64,000 nt of DNA, from NCBI GenBank assembly GCA_035450685.1, contig DAOTNF010000003.1:74252-138251 (forward strand), in the 5' to 3' direction. Source of the stretch: Syntrophosphaera sp035450685 (GTDB lineage: Bacteria; Cloacimonadota; Cloacimonadia; Cloacimonadales; Cloacimonadaceae). This document shows, in pieces, positions 17,577 through 27,170 of this stretch. A model generated the notes under the pieces. It was not told where the DNA came from. It searched no databases and saw nothing but the letters and a program-made list of their open reading frames with translations. Numbering within the stretch: the stretch's first letter is position 1; every line of letters begins with the position of its first letter. A program made the position numbers and the translations under genes.

Positions 17577-18545
17577 ATGAGTAAGTTAACTCATATAATT
17601 GATAATAAATTATGGCTTGCTCCACTGGCTGGTTTTACAGATCAGGCATTCAGGCAACTTTGCAAAGCCAACGGCGCAGACGTTCTGGTAAGCGAGATGG
17701 TAAGCGCTGACGGACTGATCCGGGACTCGGTTAAGACAGTGCAGTATATAAAGTTTTCCGAAACCGAAAGACCCTTGGGTATTCAGATATTTGGCTCAGA
17801 TCCAGTGGTGATGGCCAGGGCGGCGGAGTTCTGCCTTCAATACAAGCCTGATTTTATCGATCTGAATATGGGATGTCCGGTGAAGAAAGTGGTGAAGCGT
17901 GGGGCTGGATCAGCGTTGATGAAAGACCCCCAGCGTGCTGCGGCAATAGTAAGGGAAGTTAAAGCTGCTCTTGCAGGACTTGTGCCTTTGGGAGCCAAGA
18001 TTCGCAGCGGATGGGACTCTCGCTCTGTCAACTACCTGGAAATGGGACTCAGCTTGCAGGAAGCGGGCATCGATTTTCTTTGCCTGCATCCTCGCACTCA
18101 GTCTCAAATGTTTTCAGGCCAATCAGATTGGGAGCATATCCGCAACCTCAAACAAAAGCTAAGCATTCCTTTGATTGGAAACGGAGATATCAAGTCTCCC
18201 GAAGATGCGGCGCGAATGTACTCCACCACGGGCTGCGACTCTGTTATGATTGGAAGAGGCGCTTTGGGAAGGCCTTGGATCTTCAACCAGATTCGTGAGT
18301 TGTCACTTACAGGGGATTATTCTCCGGTCACCAAAACCCAGATGCTGGAAACCATTTTTAGCCAGATCGACCTTGCCCTTGCCTATAAACCAGAAAGAGT
18401 AGTCACCAAAGAACTGCGCTCCCAGCTTTGCCATTACACCAAGGGATTGCCCGGCGGCGCAGATTTAAGGCAAAAGATCAATCACGCGGAAAACACCACT
18501 GTCATAAAGGAATTGCTCATTCAGAGCGAAGCTTTTCGGATCTAA
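17577..18545 (+). CDS. dusB: tRNA-dihydrouridine synthase (DusB-like)
   Basis: 322 residues. This FMN enzyme reduces specific uridines of tRNA. The TIM barrel carries APLAGFTDQAFR at the start, NMGCPVKKVVKRGAGSALM with the catalytic Cys, KIRSGWDS, LHPRTQSQMFSG, and the phosphate-binding GNGDI and MIGRGALGRPW motifs. The ATG directly follows the TGA of the preceding gene (zero spacing), suggesting translational coupling. The exact Dus subclass is not certain from motifs alone. Confidence 0.93.
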   Translation: MSKLTHIIDNKLWLAPLAGFTDQAFRQLCKANGADVLVSEMVSADGLIRDSVKTVQYIKFSETERPLGIQIFGSDPVVMARAAEFCLQYKPDFIDLNMGCPVKKVVKRGAGSALMKDPQRAAAIVREVKAALAGLVPLGAKIRSGWDSRSVNYLEMGLSLQEAGIDFLCLHPRTQSQMFSGQSDWEHIRNLKQKLSIPLIGNGDIKSPEDAARMYSTTGCDSVMIGRGALGRPWIFNQIRELSLTGDYSPVTKTQMLETIFSQIDLALAYKPERVVTKELRSQLCHYTKGLPGGADLRQKINHAENTTVIKELLIQSEAFRI

Positions 18546-18613
18546 TACCAATTCGCTTTCATCAAGCTATTATTTGCATTTTTACGAAACAAGTCCCACC
18601 AGACACCAAAGCT

Positions 18614-18699
18614 GCGTCATCACGTGCAATCGGGGTCCCCGCCGAAGCGCGTAGCGGTTTGGTAGGGTGACTTGGCCCGTGATCCAGTCTTCTGGAAAC
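18614..18699 (+). repeat. Family B repeat, copy 1
   Basis: It starts GCGTCATCACG, contains GGGGTCCCCGCC and a GGTTTGG...GGGTGACTTG block, and ends GTGATCCAGTCTTCTGGAAA. The inverted copy at 26397 has the same internal blocks. Confidence 0.6.
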
Positions 18700-18707
18700 A
18701 ACCACCC

Positions 18708-18924
18708 AGCCTAAAAACAACCGGCATCAATTCCTTGACAACTGCATAAATAACCCTATATAATCCGCAATATTCTTCATAGTGCCCTCCTTTGCTGCTC
18801 CAGGCTTTTGTGCCATCATCCTTAGGTCATCCTTATAAATTATAAGGTTGACCCCAGGAAGACCCACGCCAGAGAGGGGGATTCAAATGAGGATCATCCC
18901 CCCTCATAATATATAGGTGCTACG
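18708..18924 (+). repeat. Family A repeat, copy 2
   Basis: The left part matches copy 1 (CCTAAAAACAACCGGCATC...TATAATCCGCAA). The core (TTCATAGTGCCCTCCTTTGCTGCT) is followed by TCCTTAGGTCATCC and an inner CCTTATAAATTATAAGG palindrome. The right end TAATATATAGGTGCTACG is shared with copies 3 and 4. Confidence 0.7.
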
Positions 18925-18970
18925 ACAGGTGGAAAGTTTTCCTGGAACAAGCACCAGCAAGCTATACACT

Positions 18971-19029
18971 GCGTCATCCCGGACAGACGAGGCCCTTTGG
19001 GGTGGCTTGAGCCACGATCCAGTCTTTGA
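18971..19029 (+). repeat. Family B repeat, copy 2
   Basis: It begins GCGTCATCCCGG and ends CACGATCCAGTCTTTGAAAA, with a shorter interior than copies 1 and 3. Confidence 0.5.
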
Positions 19030-19079
19030 AAATGAGAGCCCATTGTAATAACGTAAACGAAATAGTATAAACCTCGTAT

Positions 19080-20063
19080 TTATCTGCCTATCAGCTCTTC
19101 TATCGATTCCACTATCCTCTGAGGCGAGATATCCAGCATACACCTGAAGTGCTTTAGGGGACAACGTTCCAAGCCGTGCAAAGAACATGGCTGACAGGGC
19201 AGATTGGCACATAGTATTTTGGCAGATTCGTTCAAAGGTGCAAAACCCAGTTTGGGGTGGGTGCCTCCAAAGATCGCTATCTGTTTCTTTCCCAAAGCCG
19301 CTGCCATGTGCATGGGGCCAGTGTCGCCGCTAATCACCAGATCGGTCTGCGCCACCACCTGTGCCAGTTCCGCAAATCCAAACCTGCCACAAAGATTGTG
19401 TGATGCGGAAAACTCCCGCGCAAGAATACTGGCGGGTTCTCTGTCCTGATTGTCTCCCAGCAGCCAGACCTGATATCTGTCGCCCAGAATAGACAACAGC
19501 TCCCGATACAATTGGATTGGATACGTCTTTGTCGGATGCGCGGCACCCACAAATATGGCGATAAGCTTTTTACCATCCATCCGCTCTGGCAAACCGTCGC
19601 AGGAGGATTCGCGGAAGCTCAGTTTGGGATGCAGCAATGGTTTATGCAGATAGGACGCGTTTTTAAACAATTTATCCAGAGCGGAATAGTACAAACGGAC
19701 GGTGGATTCAATGGCAGTATCAGTTGTCTTGTTTACAATGGATTTCCTCAACCGCCTTTGTTTGCTATAGGTGGCTTTTCTGCGGGCATGGACTATACAT
19801 CTGATCAGCCAGGTGGAAAACTTTCCGTGCAGATCGATCATGATATCGTATTGTTCCTTGAGTAGCAAAAGATGCCAGCCAAGCGTTTTGCCATAGGGCA
19901 CAAAGACCAGTTCATCATCCAGCATCTTTACCAAATCCGCGTACTGGCTCTTGCTGCAGTAGTGGATTTGCGCCTGGGGATACAACTGCCTCAATTCTGC
20001 CACAACGGACTGAGTGAGGATGATATCTCCCATCGAACTCAGCCTGAGCAGCAGTATCTTCAT
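19080..20063 (-). CDS. Glycosyltransferase family 9 (heptosyltransferase-like)
   Basis: 327 residues. It opens with the GT9 pattern ILLLRLSSMGDIILTQSVV and carries the nucleotide-sugar site GDTGPMHMAAALGKKQIAIFG near residue 245. Members such as WaaC/WaaF add heptose to the lipopolysaccharide inner core at the inner membrane. The donor sugar cannot be read from the sequence. A CQPC-x-LHGLERC-x-LKHFRC cluster near the C-terminus is typical of some family members. The gene overlaps the end of alaS by an ATGA, so it is translated from the trxB-alaS transcript. Confidence 0.9.
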   Translation of the reverse strand: MKILLLRLSSMGDIILTQSVVAELRQLYPQAQIHYCSKSQYADLVKMLDDELVFVPYGKTLGWHLLLLKEQYDIMIDLHGKFSTWLIRCIVHARRKATYSKQRRLRKSIVNKTTDTAIESTVRLYYSALDKLFKNASYLHKPLLHPKLSFRESSCDGLPERMDGKKLIAIFVGAAHPTKTYPIQLYRELLSILGDRYQVWLLGDNQDREPASILAREFSASHNLCGRFGFAELAQVVAQTDLVISGDTGPMHMAAALGKKQIAIFGGTHPKLGFAPLNESAKILCANLPCQPCSLHGLERCPLKHFRCMLDISPQRIVESIEELIGR

Positions 20064-22663
20064 TGGGCAGATTGGGCTATGATTTCAGGCAGGTCCTTGA
20101 TAATGGCTGGTATCTGCGTTCTATCCTTGCCTCCTGCCATCGCGGAATCAGCCCTACCACCGCCTTTTCCTCCCATGCGGGAAGCAACTGCTGAGACAAT
20201 TTTACCGGCATGATACTTTGACAGCAGGCTCTGCCCCACAATTGCCAGAATCGATACCTTGTCTTCCGTGGGGCTGAAAATCACAGCTATCGTATCGTTG
20301 TATTTGCTTTTCAGATAGTCGCCCATTTCTCTCAGCCTGGCAGGGTCAGAATTGACCTCAGTCGCCAGCAATCGAAAGCCTTCAAGCTGCTTTGCAGATT
20401 GCATCAGCTTTTCCGCTTCATTGCCGCTTTCCAGGGCCTCCAATTGTTTGATCTTCGTTTCCTGTTCATGAAGCTGGGTGAGCAAGGCTTCCACTTTGCT
20501 TTCCAGCATCTTTTCCGGAACGTGCAGTTTTTCAGACAAGCGCGTTTGTGAATCCTGGATAGCCAGGACAAACTCATCTGCAGCAGTGCCGGTTACCGCC
20601 TCGATCCTGCGAATGCCCGCAGCCGAAGAGCTTTCAGAAATAATCTTGAAAAAGCCGATCTCACCTGTGGCGTGGACGTGGGTGCCGCCGCAGAGCTCCT
20701 GGGAAAACCCTTGCACGTTAACCACCCTCACCTGTTCAGAGTATTTCTCGCCAAACAAGGCTATGGCTCCTTCAGCCCTGGCCTCGGCGATTGGTTTGAT
20801 GGCAATGCTGACCGGGCGGTTTTCACGCACAGCCTGGTTGACGATGTTCTCGATGGAGGTGACCTGATTTCTATTCAGTCCTTTCACATGGGTGAAATCA
20901 AAGCGCAGATGATGGGGGCTCACCAGCGAACCCTTTTGCTGCACATGCTCACCCAATACGGAACGCAGGGCTTTGTGCAGCAGATGGGTGGCTGTATGGT
21001 TGCGGGCTGTGTCCTTCCGGCGGGAAACATCAATCTCGGCAATCACCTGACCCGGCAAGACCTGTCCGCGGGTTAGTGTTCCGATATGGACAAAGAAATC
21101 CCCGCTCTTGACCACGTTGCTCACTTCCATCTCAAAGTCGTCATTGTGGATCTTTCCGGTATCTCCCACCTGTCCGCCAGACTCAGCGTAGAACGGGGTC
21201 TGGTTAAGTTGCAGATGAAGTTGTCCGTCATCGGCAATCAGATAGCGTTGGATGCGGCATTCAGCGCATTGCTGGTCATACCCGATAAAAACTGTCGGAG
21301 TAGAAGGTTCCAACTCTATCCAATCGGAATTGACCGCGTCGAGGGCAAATTTGGAGCCTTCCCTGGCTTTTTTGCGCTGAAGCTCCATCTCTTCCTCAAA
21401 GCCTTTGGTATCCACACGCAAATGCTTTTCTTCCGCCAGCAGCAATGTCAGGTCAAGAGGGAAGCCATAGGTATCGTAGAGCGCGAAAGCTTCTTTTCCG
21501 GGGATAAGGTCGCCCTCCAGGCGGGAGCAGATTTCGTCAAAGCGTTGCAAGCCAGTATCCAGTGTGTGATTGAACCGCTCTTCCTCAGACTGGATCACCA
21601 TCTTGATATATGCTTCTTTACCTGACAGCTCCAGAAAATGGTGGCCCATGATCTCCGTCACGGTCTCTACCAGATGAAACATGAAAGGCTCGGCGAAGCC
21701 CAGGAGCCTGCCATGCCGGGCGGCCCGGCGCAATATCCTGCGCAACACGTAACCCCTGCCTTCGTTTGAGGGGAACCCACCGTCGGCAAGGGCAAAACAG
21801 AGGCAGCGGATGTGGTCAGCTATCACCCTGTGGGAAACACCCGTTTCCGGCTTATACTCTTTGCCGCTCAACTGCGAGATCTTGTCTATGATAGGCATAA
21901 ACAGGTCGGTCTCATAGTTGCTGCTCTTGTTTTGCAGCACCTGAGCGACTCTTTCCAGGCCAGCCCCGGTATCCACATACTTGTGTTTCAGGGGTGTCAG
22001 CGAGCGGTCTTTTTCCCGGTTGTATTGGATGAAAACCAGGTTCCAAAGCTCGATGTAGCGTCCACAATCTCCGTTCACCGCGCAGACGTGGCCTTCAACG
22101 CCTTTTTTGCTGCAGAAAGCTTCGCCCCTGTCGATATGGATTTCGCTGCAAGGCCCGCAGGGCCCGGTCTCCCCCATTTCCCAAAAATTGTCTTTATCGC
22201 CATGATAAGAAATACGCTCCGAATCGATATCCGTCTGTTTTTTCCACAGTTCATAGGCTTCCTGGTCGGAGTCGTGGACAGTGGCATATAGCTTGTCTTT
22301 GGGTAGCTTCCAGACTTCGGTGAGCAGTTCCCATGCCCATTCGATGGCTTCTTTTTTGTAATAATCCCCAAAAGACCAGTTGCCCAACATTTCAAAGAAG
22401 GTGTGATGGTAACCGTCTTTTCCGACCTCTTCCAGATCGTTGTGTTTGCCTCCCGCGCGGATGCATTTCTGGCTGTTGACTGCCCGCGGCACGGATGGCT
22501 CATGCAAGCCGAGGAAGATGTTTTTAAACTGGTTCATTCCCGCGTTGGTAAACAGCAGGGTTGGATCCCCCTCCGGAACCACCGGAGAGGAAGCTATAAA
22601 TGTATGGCCTCTGGCCTGGAAAAAGTCCAGAAAACTCTGACGGATATCTTTGCTGCTAAACAC
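20060..22663 (-). CDS. alaS: Alanine-tRNA ligase
   Basis: 867 residues, full length. The class II catalytic core is at the N-terminus (RQSFLDFFQARGH, then FTNAGMNQFKN). The editing domain has the zinc ligands HTATHLLH and CGGTHVHATGEIG. The C-terminal C-Ala/DHHA1 segment contains GGKGGGRADSAMAGG. It charges tRNA-Ala and removes mischarged Ser and Gly. The start is GTG at 22663 with AGGAC upstream. It begins 4 bp after the trxB stop codon. Confidence 0.97.
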   Translation of the reverse strand: MFSSKDIRQSFLDFFQARGHTFIASSPVVPEGDPTLLFTNAGMNQFKNIFLGLHEPSVPRAVNSQKCIRAGGKHNDLEEVGKDGYHHTFFEMLGNWSFGDYYKKEAIEWAWELLTEVWKLPKDKLYATVHDSDQEAYELWKKQTDIDSERISYHGDKDNFWEMGETGPCGPCSEIHIDRGEAFCSKKGVEGHVCAVNGDCGRYIELWNLVFIQYNREKDRSLTPLKHKYVDTGAGLERVAQVLQNKSSNYETDLFMPIIDKISQLSGKEYKPETGVSHRVIADHIRCLCFALADGGFPSNEGRGYVLRRILRRAARHGRLLGFAEPFMFHLVETVTEIMGHHFLELSGKEAYIKMVIQSEEERFNHTLDTGLQRFDEICSRLEGDLIPGKEAFALYDTYGFPLDLTLLLAEEKHLRVDTKGFEEEMELQRKKAREGSKFALDAVNSDWIELEPSTPTVFIGYDQQCAECRIQRYLIADDGQLHLQLNQTPFYAESGGQVGDTGKIHNDDFEMEVSNVVKSGDFFVHIGTLTRGQVLPGQVIAEIDVSRRKDTARNHTATHLLHKALRSVLGEHVQQKGSLVSPHHLRFDFTHVKGLNRNQVTSIENIVNQAVRENRPVSIAIKPIAEARAEGAIALFGEKYSEQVRVVNVQGFSQELCGGTHVHATGEIGFFKIISESSSAAGIRRIEAVTGTAADEFVLAIQDSQTRLSEKLHVPEKMLESKVEALLTQLHEQETKIKQLEALESGNEAEKLMQSAKQLEGFRLLATEVNSDPARLREMGDYLKSKYNDTIAVIFSPTEDKVSILAIVGQSLLSKYHAGKIVSAVASRMGGKGGGRADSAMAGGKDRTQIPAIIKDLPEIIAQSAQ

Positions 22664-22667
22664 TGAT

Positions 22668-23609
22668 TCAGTCCTTGTTCCCTTCTACGGTCTCGAAGTT
22701 TTCCATAATCCAATTCTCCGCGCTCCATGCCGCCACTGCACCATCGCTGGTGGCCGTAACCACCTGGCGCAGTACCGTGTGGCGGATATCTCCCGCGGCA
22801 TAGATGCCGGGCAGGTTAGTGTGCATGTTATCATCTGTAATTACAAATCCCGAGCTATCAAGTTTGAGCATTGATTCAAACAGTTCATTATTGGGCAGTA
22901 TGCCGACATAGATGAAGACGCCGTCCACATCCACGAAACTGGCTTTTTCTGTTTTGCGGTTGAACAACTCCAGTTTCTCTATCTTTTTTTCACCCTTGAT
23001 TGAGAGAACCACAGTATCCCAGATGAATTCGACCTTGGGATTCCTGAAAGCCCGCTCCTGGATGATCTTTTGCGCGCGCAGCTCATCCCTTCTGTGGATT
23101 ATATACACCTTACTGGCAAAGCGGGTCAGGAACAACGCTTCCTGTACGGCGGAATCCCCGCCGCCGACCACAGCCACAACCTTGTCGCGGTAGAGGGCTC
23201 CATCGCAGGTGGCGCAATAGGACACGCCCCGGCCTGTGAATTCATCTTCGCCGGGAACATCCAGTTTGCGCGGATGGGCGCCTGTGCAGATGATCAGGCT
23301 TTTAGCGCGATACTTGTTGTCACTGGTTTCCACAATTTTGTAAAACCCGTCCATGCCGATGGAGGTCACCTCTTCATCTATGAATTGCGCCTTGAAACGC
23401 TCTGCTTGTTTTCTCATGCGGTCGGTGAGGTCAAAGCCGGAAAGCGGCTCTTCAAAGCCAGGATAATTTTCCACTTCATCGGTCACGTTGATCTGTCCGC
23501 CGACCAGCGCCTTTTCTATCACCGCGGTCTTCAAGCCGCCTCTGGCGCTATAAATTGCCGCGCTAAGGCCAGCCGGCCCGCCTCCGATTATCACCACGTC
23601 ATAATTCAT
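22668..23609 (-). CDS. trxB: Thioredoxin-disulfide reductase
   Basis: 313 residues from the ATG at 23609, which has GAGGT five bases upstream. A longer frame to 23726 has no such site. The FAD site GGGPAGLSAAIYSARGG is at the N-terminus, the redox pair CATC at about 135, the NADPH site VVGGGDSAVQEA follows, and the second FAD motif GIYAAGDIRHTVLRQVVTA closes the fold. It passes electrons from NADPH (or an equivalent donor) to thioredoxin. No thioredoxin gene is next to it. It is the first gene of the trxB-alaS-GT9 operon. Confidence 0.95.
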   Translation of the reverse strand: MNYDVVIIGGGPAGLSAAIYSARGGLKTAVIEKALVGGQINVTDEVENYPGFEEPLSGFDLTDRMRKQAERFKAQFIDEEVTSIGMDGFYKIVETSDNKYRAKSLIICTGAHPRKLDVPGEDEFTGRGVSYCATCDGALYRDKVVAVVGGGDSAVQEALFLTRFASKVYIIHRRDELRAQKIIQERAFRNPKVEFIWDTVVLSIKGEKKIEKLELFNRKTEKASFVDVDGVFIYVGILPNNELFESMLKLDSSGFVITDDNMHTNLPGIYAAGDIRHTVLRQVVTATSDGAVAAWSAENWIMENFETVEGNKD

Positions 23610-23774
23610 TGGTACCTCAAACAGGATAATTTTTCTATGAATGACTCTTCTTTTGGAAAGCCTGTCCACGTCAAGCAATTTGTAAGTGGCGCATCCCTTT
23701 CTGAAAACCCATGCGGCAGATATCACGCTTCATTAACCTGGCGAGTTTGAGTTTATAAAGTCGTTCAAACAAAA

Positions 23775-23796
23775 AAGCCCGGGTTGCCCCAGGCTT
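23775..23796 (-). terminator. Terminator of the beta-helix surface protein gene
   Basis: On the minus strand AAGCCTGGGG and CCCGGGCTT pair around a short loop and are followed by TTTTTTGTTTG. It lies about 20 bp after the stop codon at 23817. Confidence 0.75.
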
Positions 23797-23816
23797 GTTT
23801 TTAACAACATTTGCTT

Positions 23817-26210
23817 CTACTTCATCAGCAGCATTTTACCGCTGATTGATTTTCCACCCGATACTAAGCGGGCGAAGTAAAGGCCGGAAGCGACAGTTCG
23901 GCCGTTGGAGTCCTTTCCCTGCCAGACAATTTGATAGTTTCCTTTGCTCTTGTACTCACTCACCAGAGTGTTTACCAACTGACCTTTAACGTTGTAGATG
24001 CTGACGTTTACATTTCCACCGGCGGGAACGCTGTAGCTGATTGTGGTGCTGGGGTTGAAGGGATTGGGATAGTTTGCCAGTTGCAGGGCGTTCGCGGGGG
24101 GATTGATCACATCTTCATTTCCGGTATGGCCTTGGGATTCGAAACAGCCGATATCGATCCCGGGCCCATAAACCCGGTTGAAACCAAAAGCGTCATATTC
24201 AGGAATAACATAGCCCGCAGGCAAGATCGCGGAATCCATTGTCCCGGCGTCTATGGCTGGCGAGAAACCATTTACAGCATCGGCATACAGATAATAAGAA
24301 CACGGCAGGGCTGGATCACTGCCGCTGAACAGTGGATCTGTGCCGACAAGGTTGTTTACACCCCATTCAACGGGCTGGTTGTCATACGTTCTGTAGATGT
24401 TATTGGTTCTCGTGAAAAGGCAGTTTTCAATCAGTGCGTTTTTTGCTTTGATCTCATAATCCGCGACATTGTTACTAAAGATACTGTTAATAATCTTGGT
24501 TGATTCTGCCGAGACTTGAAGAAAATCGGAGTATGTACCTACATTATTGGCAAAAGTGCAGTTTGTAAAACGAGCTTCTTCTACCCTGTATAAATCTATA
24601 TTTCTCGCCCCACCATAAGTATGATTGTCGGCAAACAGGCAATTGTCAATTTCAACTATTCCTGCATAATCATATATATCAGTCCCCCACCCGATTATTC
24701 GAAAGTTCGCCCATCCGTTCACAGAATAGTGTGTATTGTTCACGAACTTGCTGTTGCGGATCGTCAGCTTCTCTATTACATCAATGTCAAAAGCCCCGCC
24801 TTCCCGTTCGTTTTCTTCCGGTAGTCCCAGGGTCTGGTTATCGGTCATAACGATGTTGTCCAGAGTGATTATGCGCCCGGCTATCCTCAAACCGAAATCT
24901 GAACAGGTACTGCAGTTGTTGCGCATGGTCAGATTACGCATGGTGTATGTACTCTCGCCCAACCCGAAAAAGACCATGGCATGCTCCACCGTGCTGTTTT
25001 CGATGCAGACATTCTCGATCAGGGAATCAAACACGTCCCAGGAAAAAATGGCGCTGGAGTTAACCGTGGTGATGGAAAGGTCCCTCAGGGTCATGCCGTA
25101 TCTGCTTATGCCCATGGTTACCGCCCCCGTGCCTGAAAGCAGGTTTGAGCCATAAATGCGGGTCTGCTCTTCGGACGCGCCCTTTAATATGCAGTGATCC
25201 TTGATGGCGATGGAGATGTAATCGCCGCCAATGATGTTGTGGTGCTCGCCGGGCATCAGGTGCACCGTATTGGGGTTTTGGGGATTGGAGGCTATGCGCT
25301 GCATGGCCAGCGAGGGCGTTTTGAGGGGGGAAGCGGGGCTCAGGCCGTCGTTGCCGTCATCTCCGCCGGGGCTTACATAAAGATCCGCGTCCAGGGGTTG
25401 CAGATAAGCTTCCTGGATATCAAAGGTGCTGTAAGGGCTGTTAAGATCGCGGTAATCAAAATAATCCGCATAGTACTTCTCCCATTGCGGGACCGTGAAC
25501 TTTTTCAGATACACGTCCATTGTCACCGCGTGTGTATAGTGCCAATGGATGTCCATGCCCCAAGGCGCGTAATTGTTGTAGATACTGCATCGATCAGTCG
25601 GATTGAAAACAATTCCGGGTCCGCCATGATACGGATGGCTGCCAATACACATGCCCCCGCCCAAGTATGTGGCATAATTGTTGTATATGTTGACTCCAGA
25701 TAAAACCACTGTGTTGGGAGCACTTACTGTAATACCTCCTCCGCCAGCGGCATGGTTTCCATATATCTCTAAGTGCGTAAGTGTCACAGAGTTGTTGCGT
25801 AATATCAGGATTCCTCCCCCGCTAACCTGATATGCAACCTGACCAGACCAAAAATCATATCCCTTACCACCAGTGATGGAGAATCCTCTTATGGTGCAGT
25901 TGACGGCATTCTCATAAATGAGGATAGTTGATGTGTCGCCATTGCTGCCATCGATGATCGTATTGCTGATGTAGCTGGTATCCGCCGTTGTGTATTCAAA
26001 GGAAGCCAATGTGACGTTGCTTTTTCCGCTTAAATCGATGTTTTCCATATACCTGCCGGGATGAACCAATACAAGGTCCCCGCTTACCGCGTCATCTATG
26101 GCTGCCTGAATGGAGCTATAGGCTTGAGTCCCATCCAGGGATACGTGGCGGGTGATACCGAATACCGCCACGGGTAGCAAGGCTAATGATATTAGCAGGC
26201 GCAGTTTCAT
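23817..26210 (-). CDS. Secreted right-handed beta-helix protein with FlgD-like / type IX-type C-terminal domain
   Basis: 797 residues. The signal peptide ends near VFG (residue 19). Long runs of short beta-strand repeats rich in N, V, I and T (for example TIRGFSITGG, LTHLEIYGNHAAGGGG, NSVTL) give a pectate-lyase-like parallel beta-helix in two halves (about 25-230 and 280-650). A glycine-rich linker with VSPGGDDGNDGLSPASP lies between the halves. The last 85 residues carry YPNPFNPSTTISYSVP, IYNVKGQLV, WQGKDSNGR and ASGLYFARL, the surface-anchoring tail common in Cloacimonadota and Bacteroidota-like secreted proteins. A polysaccharide-binding or -cleaving role is plausible but not shown. It is a single-gene unit with its own terminator. 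Confidence 0.85.
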   Translation of the reverse strand: MKLRLLISLALLPVAVFGITRHVSLDGTQAYSSIQAAIDDAVSGDLVLVHPGRYMENIDLSGKSNVTLASFEYTTADTSYISNTIIDGSNGDTSTILIYENAVNCTIRGFSITGGKGYDFWSGQVAYQVSGGGILILRNNSVTLTHLEIYGNHAAGGGGITVSAPNTVVLSGVNIYNNYATYLGGGMCIGSHPYHGGPGIVFNPTDRCSIYNNYAPWGMDIHWHYTHAVTMDVYLKKFTVPQWEKYYADYFDYRDLNSPYSTFDIQEAYLQPLDADLYVSPGGDDGNDGLSPASPLKTPSLAMQRIASNPQNPNTVHLMPGEHHNIIGGDYISIAIKDHCILKGASEEQTRIYGSNLLSGTGAVTMGISRYGMTLRDLSITTVNSSAIFSWDVFDSLIENVCIENSTVEHAMVFFGLGESTYTMRNLTMRNNCSTCSDFGLRIAGRIITLDNIVMTDNQTLGLPEENEREGGAFDIDVIEKLTIRNSKFVNNTHYSVNGWANFRIIGWGTDIYDYAGIVEIDNCLFADNHTYGGARNIDLYRVEEARFTNCTFANNVGTYSDFLQVSAESTKIINSIFSNNVADYEIKAKNALIENCLFTRTNNIYRTYDNQPVEWGVNNLVGTDPLFSGSDPALPCSYYLYADAVNGFSPAIDAGTMDSAILPAGYVIPEYDAFGFNRVYGPGIDIGCFESQGHTGNEDVINPPANALQLANYPNPFNPSTTISYSVPAGGNVNVSIYNVKGQLVNTLVSEYKSKGNYQIVWQGKDSNGRTVASGLYFARLVSGGKSISGKMLLMK

Positions 26211-26396
26211 AAGGTCTCCTTTTACAGGTATGGCAACTTACTATACGATTATTGCTTATCATAGTTTCAGTGTCAAGCACAATTTTCAAAATGTCCTTGC
26301 AAGCTTATGCTGATGGCCGAATGAATAAGTCTGGCGACTTGTTTTATTCTTTAACATATTGTCTGTCGGGTTGACTATTCCAGCATTCCGCGATCC

Positions 26397-26483
26397 TTTC
26401 CAAAAGACTGGATCCCGGCTCAAGTCACCCCACCAAACCACTGAGCGCTTTGGCGGGGACCCCGACAGGCCGGGATGACACGG
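26397..26483 (-). repeat. Family B repeat, copy 3 (inverted)
   Basis: Read on the minus strand it runs GTGTCATCCCGGCC...GGGGTCCCCGCC...GGTTTGGTGGGGTGACTTG...CGGGATCCAGTCTTTTGGAAA. It is close in sequence and length to copy 1 at 18614. Confidence 0.65.
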
Positions 26484-26567
26484 CTTTGTGGTCTGGCAGG
26501 GTCTGTTTCGGAGGCTCCTTTCCATTATTTCACCTTTCCACATAATAATCACAACCTTCTTCATAAT

Positions 26568-26716
26568 CCTTCATACCGCCCTCCCTTGCTGCGACTGGCT
26601 TTGGTACCATCATCCTTAGGTCATCCCTCACCGGGTTAAGGATGACTGCCGGAAGACTCACGTCGGAGAGGGTCATGCAAATGAAGCCCATCCCTCTATA
26701 ATATATAGGTGCTACG
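26568..26716 (+). repeat. Family A repeat, copy 3
   Basis: The core CTTCATACCGCCCTCC leads to TTTGGTACCATCATCC, TTAGGTCATCCCTCACCGGG, a diverged right hairpin arm (GGATGACTGCCGG), GAGAGGGTCATGCAAATGA and the end TAATATATAGGTGCTACG. Its loop is identical to that of copy 1. Confidence 0.7.
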
Positions 26717-26961
26717 ATAGGTGGAAAGGTGGAATGGACAATAGAACGCGGATGACAGGATCGACTGGATCAGCAGGATATAGATTGGAAAAGAACATTG
26801 TTGAAAGGGTGGTAAGTGACCCGACTATATACAGTGTCATCACGAGGGGATGGCAAAGTCTGTTTGCCACAGAGACCGGAGGTCTCTCCCCAACAGGCAA
26901 CTCCGTCGCCTCTGCCGAACAGACTTCGGCAGCCCGACCACGAAACAAACCAAACTATATA

Positions 26962-27014
26962 CCGTGTCATCCCGGGCAAGCTTGCTTGACCCGGGATCCA
27001 GTCTTTTGGAAAGG
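26962..27014 (+). repeat. Family B repeat, copy 4 (short)
   Basis: CCGTGTCATCCCGGGCAAG, CTTGCTTGACCCGGGATCC and AGTCTTTTGGAAAGG. The ends match the other family B copies but the interior is only a few bases, leaving a near-perfect palindrome. Confidence 0.6.
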
Positions 27015-27080
27015 TCGTGGAAAGGTGGAAAGTAGCCCCTGAGTTGTTATATCTCCTCAGACCAGCCTCGTCTCTGCGCT

Positions 27081-27170
27081 CCCATACGCTCATCGCTCAT
27101 TGATCGCTGATTGACCGCTGACCAATCGCTGGGCTGTCTTTAGCCCAGGCATCAGTGGGAGGTCAGGAAG
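27081..27170 (+). repeat. Family C dispersed repeat, copy 2
   Basis: CATACGCTCATCGCTCATTG, then ATCGCTGATTGACCGCTGACC, AATCGCTGGGC and ATCAGTGGGAGGTCAGGAAG. The units repeat about every 10 bp and align with copy 1 at 6711. Confidence 0.6.

Larger units (their letters stand above)
18546..19079. other. Gene-free region with repeat families B and A
   Basis: The gap between the convergent dus and glycosyltransferase genes holds two family B elements (18614 and 18971) flanking one family A element (18708-18924). No protein or RNA gene is visible, and short frames run through the repeats. Confidence 0.6.

Noticed and set aside
26734..27042. Short frames in the 26.2-27.4 kb gap
   Set aside because: They translate repeat DNA in both directions and show no protein-like conservation.
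27081..27170. CRISPR-like short repeats
   Set aside because: Units are only about 10 bp with no unique spacers, and no cas genes are present.
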